Positions 42,626-45,532 of a stretch of DNA of 45,532 nucleotides are shown one piece after another. Positions within the stretch are counted from its first letter, which is position 1; every line of letters begins with the position of its first letter. The notes under the pieces are model-generated. The model had not been told where the DNA came from and made no database searches. It was given only the letters and a program-made list of their open reading frames with translations. The position numbers were made by a program, and so were the translations under genes. Origin of the DNA: Clostridia bacterium (lineage in GTDB: Bacteria > Bacillota > Clostridia > Oscillospirales > CAG-382). The stretch spans positions 1-45,532 of the forward strand of contig JAFTTN010000070.1 of NCBI GenBank assembly GCA_017466805.1, in the 5' to 3' direction.

Positions 42626-43828
42626 ATGGCAAAGGCTAAATTTGAAAGAACAAAGCCCCACGTAAACATTGGTACCATCGGCCACGTTGACCATGGTAAA
42701 ACCACCCTTACCGCAGCTATCACCAAGACTCTTTCTCTCACCAACGCAAACATCGAATTTCAGGCATACGACCAGATCGACAACGCTCCCGAAGAAAGAG
42801 CTCGTGGTATCACAATCAACACCCGTCACGTAGAATACGAAACCGACGCACGTCACGATGCACACGTTGACTGCCCGGGCCACGCTGACTACGTTAAGAA
42901 CATGATCACCGGTGCTGCTCAGATGGACGGCGCAATCCTCGTTGTTGCTGCTACCGACGGTCCTATGCAGCAGACTCGTGAACACATCCTTCTCGCTCGT
43001 CAGGTTGGCGTTCCCGCTCTCGTTGTATTCCTCAACAAGTGCGACCTCGTAGACGACGAAGAACTTCTCGAAATCGTTGAAATGGAAGTTCGTGAACTTC
43101 TTTCCGAGTATGACTTCCCCGGTGATGAAATTCCCATCATCAAGGGTTCTGCAAGAGAAGCTCTCCTTTCCGAAAACAAGGATCAGTCCTCTGCTGAATA
43201 CGCTCCTATCGTTGAGCTCATGAACGCAGTTGACGAATATATCCCCACTCCCGCTCGTAACGACGACCTTCCCTTCCTTATGCCTGTTGAAGACGTCTTC
43301 TCTATCTCCGGCCGTGGTACTGTTGCTACCGGTCGTGTAGAACGTGGCGTTGTTAAGATGGGCGACGAAGTTGAAATCGTTGGTATCAGCGAAACTTCCA
43401 AGACCACCGTTACCGGTATCGAAATGTTCCGTAAGCTTCTCGACTCTGCAGAAGCAGGCGACAACATCGGTGCACTTCTCCGTGGCGTTAAGAAGACCGA
43501 CATCGAAAGAGGTCAGGTTCTTGCAAAGCCCGGCTCCATCAACCCCCACACCAAGTTCATTGGTCAGGTTTACGTTCTTACCGAAAAGGAAGGCGGCCGT
43601 CATAAGCCCTTCTTCCCCGGCTACAGACCTCAGTTCTACTTCAGAACTACCGACGTTACCGGTATCATCAATCTTCCCGAAGGCGTTGAAATGTGCCGTC
43701 CCGGCGACAACGTTGACATGAAGGTTGAACTCATCGCTCCTATCGCTATTGAAAAGGGTCTCCGCTTCGCTATCCGTGAAGGCGGCAGAACCGTTGGTTC
43801 GGGCGTTGTTATCGACATCGAAGCATAA
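42626..43828 (+). CDS. tuf: Elongation factor Tu
   Basis: 400-residue GTPase that brings aminoacyl-tRNA to the ribosome. G1 GHVDHGKT (19-26), G2 RGITI, G3 DCPGH (82-86), G4 NKCD, G5 GSA. The C-terminal domain ends [15 protein letters not shown]. Residue 78, in RHDAHVD just before switch II, is Asp (codon GAT) where Tyr is usual; this would be one base from TAT. GGAGG is 9 nt upstream. Codon choice is the narrow set of a highly expressed gene. A terminator follows. Confidence 0.98.
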   Translation: MAKAKFERTKPHVNIGTIGHVDHGKTTLTAAITKTLSLTNANIEFQAYDQIDNAPEERARGITINTRHVEYETDARHDAHVDCPGHADYVKNMITGAAQMDGAILVVAATDGPMQQTREHILLARQVGVPALVVFLNKCDLVDDEELLEIVEMEVRELLSEYDFPGDEIPIIKGSAREALLSENKDQSSAEYAPIVELMNAVDEYIPTPARNDDLPFLMPVEDVFSISGRGTVATGRVERGVVKMGDEVEIVGISETSKTTVTGIEMFRKLLDSAEAGDNIGALLRGVKKTDIERGQVLAKPGSINPHTKFIGQVYVLTEKEGGRHKPFFPGYRPQFYFRTTDVTGIINLPEGVEMCRPGDNVDMKVELIAPIAIEKGLRFAIREGGRTVGSGVVIDIEA

Positions 43829-43863
43829 TTCGGTTTCGTAACTGTAAAAAGTCAATTTTGTTG

Positions 43864-43894
43864 AAGAAAGACGGCGTTTATCGCCGTCTTTCTT
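43864..43894 (+). terminator. Stem-loop terminator after tuf
   Basis: 13-bp stem AAGAAAGACGGCG / CGCCGTCTTTCTT, 5-nt loop, T-rich end of the second arm continuing TAATTT, 35 nt after the tuf stop. Confidence 0.75.
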
Positions 43895-43912
43895 AATTTC
43901 CGTGGAGTTTTT

Positions 43913-44782
43913 ATGCTGTCTTTCCGTGCTATCGAAAAAAGCGATATTGAAGTTATAAGAGAATATACACAAAAATGCGGCATACAAAGCTGCGATTTCA
44001 CGCTTAGCGGAATCTACCTTTGGGGTGTTTATTATAAATACGAAATGTGTATTTACAATAATACGCTTTTTATAAAGGGTGTTGACGAATCGGGCAGAGC
44101 GGCGTTCGCGTTTCCGATCGGACAAATCGAGCCGCGCAAGGCGGTCGAGCTCGTGCTTGAGTATTGCCGATTACACAGTATCGAACCACGCTTTTCTTTC
44201 GTGCCAAAGCTTGTATTGCCCGCCTTTGAGGGTGGAAGCGCATTGCGGCTCGAGGGCTGGTCGGACTATATTTACAGCGCCGAATCGTTAAAAACACTTT
44301 CGGGAAAAAAGCTTCATAAGAAAAAGAATAGATTTAATAAGTTCATAAAAACCTATGATAATTACCGTTTTTTCGAAATTACTTGTGAAAATGCGGATAA
44401 AATTAAATCGTTTTATGCCGAATATCTAAAAGAAAATCAAGCAGACGGCGAAAGGCTTGCCGCAGAGGAAATGATCATAAACCGCATTTTTGAAAATTAC
44501 GCAGCCCTCGGCTTCGATGGCGGTGTGCTTGAGGTTGACCAAAAAATCGTCGCGTTTGCGATAGGCGAGCGTGTCGGAAATACGCTTTATATTCATTTTG
44601 AAAAGGCTTTGCGGTCCTACGACGGTGCTTTCGAAGCGATAAATTGCCTTTTCGTGCGAAAATTCGCGGGCGATGCAGAGTTTGTCGATCGCGAGGAGGA
44701 TATGAATGACCTCGGCTTGCGTCAGGCAAAAACGGCTTATGCTCCGCTGTATCTGGTTGATAAATACGAGGTTGTGTTTTGA
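43913..44782 (+). CDS. DUF2156 (phosphatidylglycerol lysyltransferase C-terminal-like) protein
   Basis: 289 residues with the tandem GNAT-like fold of DUF2156/LPG_synthase_C, here without the membrane part of MprF. Marks: FTLSGIYLWG (about 29-38), the basic stretch LHKKKNRFNKFIKTY, VVAFAIGERVGNTLYIHFEKAL and the end segment with FVDREEDMNDLGLRQAKTAY split at residues about 257-276. Such soluble members may transfer an aminoacyl group from tRNA. GTGGAG is 5 nt before ATG. It lies after the tuf terminator with no clear promoter. Substrate unknown. Confidence 0.88.
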   Translation: MLSFRAIEKSDIEVIREYTQKCGIQSCDFTLSGIYLWGVYYKYEMCIYNNTLFIKGVDESGRAAFAFPIGQIEPRKAVELVLEYCRLHSIEPRFSFVPKLVLPAFEGGSALRLEGWSDYIYSAESLKTLSGKKLHKKKNRFNKFIKTYDNYRFFEITCENADKIKSFYAEYLKENQADGERLAAEEMIINRIFENYAALGFDGGVLEVDQKIVAFAIGERVGNTLYIHFEKALRSYDGAFEAINCLFVRKFAGDAEFVDREEDMNDLGLRQAKTAYAPLYLVDKYEVVF

Positions 44783-44808
44783 TGAAAATACGAAATATCG
44801 GTTTCCTA

Positions 44809-44837
44809 TTGAATATGAATCTGATATTTGATATAAT
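44809..44837 (+). promoter_or_regulatory. Promoter for the family-2 glycosyltransferase gene
   Basis: -35 TTGAAT (44809-44814), 17-nt spacer, -10 TATAAT (44832-44837), 37 nt before the start. Confidence 0.7.
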
Positions 44838-44874
44838 TACTCATGAGGAATATAATGTATTAGCGAGGAGTATT

Positions 44875-45532
44875 ATGGTTGAAAATCAAAACGCAAAGAT
44901 TTTTGTAATCATCCCTGTTTATAATTGCGAGAGATATTTGAAAGAATGCATCAATTCGATTTTGAACCAACCTTATAAGAATTTAGAAGCAGTCGTTATT
45001 AATGATGGTTCGAAAGATTCCTCCTTGGCAATAGCGGAAGAAATAGCGCAGGTCAACAAACGAGTTCATGTGATAAATCAACTCAACCAAGGTGTTTCTG
45101 CTGCGAGGAACAATGGCATAGATTATGCTATTGAAAATAACGCAAAATTCATTGCGTTTTTGGATTCTGACGACATTTGGACGGATAACTTTTGCACAAA
45201 TGAATTAATTAACGAACTTGTAGATCAAGATGCCGATGTAGTGCATTTTAGTTTTTTCAGAGGAAATGAAACTTTAACTAAAGGGAAAGCGGTACGCGTA
45301 GAAAACAAGATTTCAACCGGAAAAGATATTTCTTTTTGGGGGAACGATTCTTTTTGTGCTAGCATAGTAAAAGCATCATTGCTTGATAGCAATAACATTC
45401 GCTTCCCGCAAGGAATTGATTATAACGAAGATGTGGTATTCAAATACATTTGCTTGGCGTTAAGTAATAAGGTTATTTATAAGGACCATTTTAGTTTTAT
45501 CTATAGAAGTAATTCTTCATCTTCATCGCATA
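44875..45532 (+). CDS. Family 2 glycosyltransferase, partial (runs off the window)
   Basis: First 219 codons of a GT2 glycosyltransferase, with no stop before the window end. GAGGAG is 4 nt before ATG. The GT-A fold is clear: FVIIPVYNCERYLKECINS, then INDGSKDSS, GVSAARNNG and FLDSDD with the metal-binding DxD-like Asp pair, followed by DYNEDVVFKY as the likely acceptor-site acid. It would transfer a sugar from an NDP-sugar to a surface glycan or lipid carrier. Codons are more AT-rich than in most of the window, a possible sign of transfer into a variable polysaccharide locus. Confidence 0.93.
   Translation, partial: MVENQNAKIFVIIPVYNCERYLKECINSILNQPYKNLEAVVINDGSKDSSLAIAEEIAQVNKRVHVINQLNQGVSAARNNGIDYAIENNAKFIAFLDSDDIWTDNFCTNELINELVDQDADVVHFSFFRGNETLTKGKAVRVENKISTGKDISFWGNDSFCASIVKASLLDSNNIRFPQGIDYNEDVVFKYICLALSNKVIYKDHFSFIYRSNSSSSSH

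Overview
The window looks like a chromosomal segment of a Gram-positive, moderate-GC anaerobe of the class Clostridia, probably Oscillospiraceae/Ruminococcaceae-like. This is inferred, not proven. The reasons are: DUF4364 and DUF6062 family genes; an L7Ae-like gene between rpoC and rpsL as in Firmicutes; lipoproteins and BlaI-, WYL- and VTC-type genes common in that group; a dockerin-bearing polysaccharide deacetylase; strong SD sequences; and many promoters of the form TTGAcA/TTGATT-17-TATAAT. Genes are densely packed and often overlap by ATGA or TAATG.

Layout. 1-2.1 kb: a large serine recombinase runs head-on into ssrA (tmRNA), and its reading frame ends inside the antisense of ssrA, which suggests the end of an integrated element. 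2.1-5.1 kb, minus strand: Xer-type tyrosine recombinase, acyl-ACP thioesterase, then smpB, a zinc-dependent phospholipase-C-like gene and ssrA, so the trans-translation partners are adjacent. 5.1-7.1 kb, plus strand: CBM9-like protein, dockerin plus NodB deacetylase, and a 29-residue Cys-rich membrane peptide. 7.2-11.7 kb: stalk-domain lipoprotein, multipass membrane protein, OGG-type glycosylase and DUF6062. 11.87-12.01 kb: an intergenic array of seven DnaA-box-like 9-mers containing an exact 27-bp direct repeat.

12.1-23.9 kb, minus strand: tsaD/rimI/lipoprotein, dCMP deaminase, a double GNAT protein, a DUF2185-like protein, an RlmD-type methyltransferase, a small membrane protein, PHP and HAD phosphatases, a cyclase-family hydrolase, and a coupled trio rnfC-like/rnfD-like/RlmD-ASCH fusion without the other Rnf subunits. 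24-26.6 kb, plus strand: DUF4364, nth, a TtcA-like thiolase, a small membrane protein, and an orphan BlaI-type repressor with a palindrome over its own -10. 26.7-31 kb, minus strand: WYL regulator, VTC-type polyphosphate polymerase domain protein, DUF4956 membrane protein and a Cthe_2159-like beta-helix lipoprotein. This looks like a membrane/surface polyphosphate-linked module and is the best candidate for a poorly described system.

31.1-43.9 kb, plus strand: rpoB, rpoC, the L7Ae-like gene, rpsL, rpsG, fusA and tuf, with promoters before rpoB, rpsL and tuf and structured elements in the leaders. The right edge has a DUF2156 protein and the start of an AT-rich family-2 glycosyltransferase, probably the beginning of a surface-polysaccharide region. 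No rRNA, tRNA, CRISPR array or insertion sequence was recognised.
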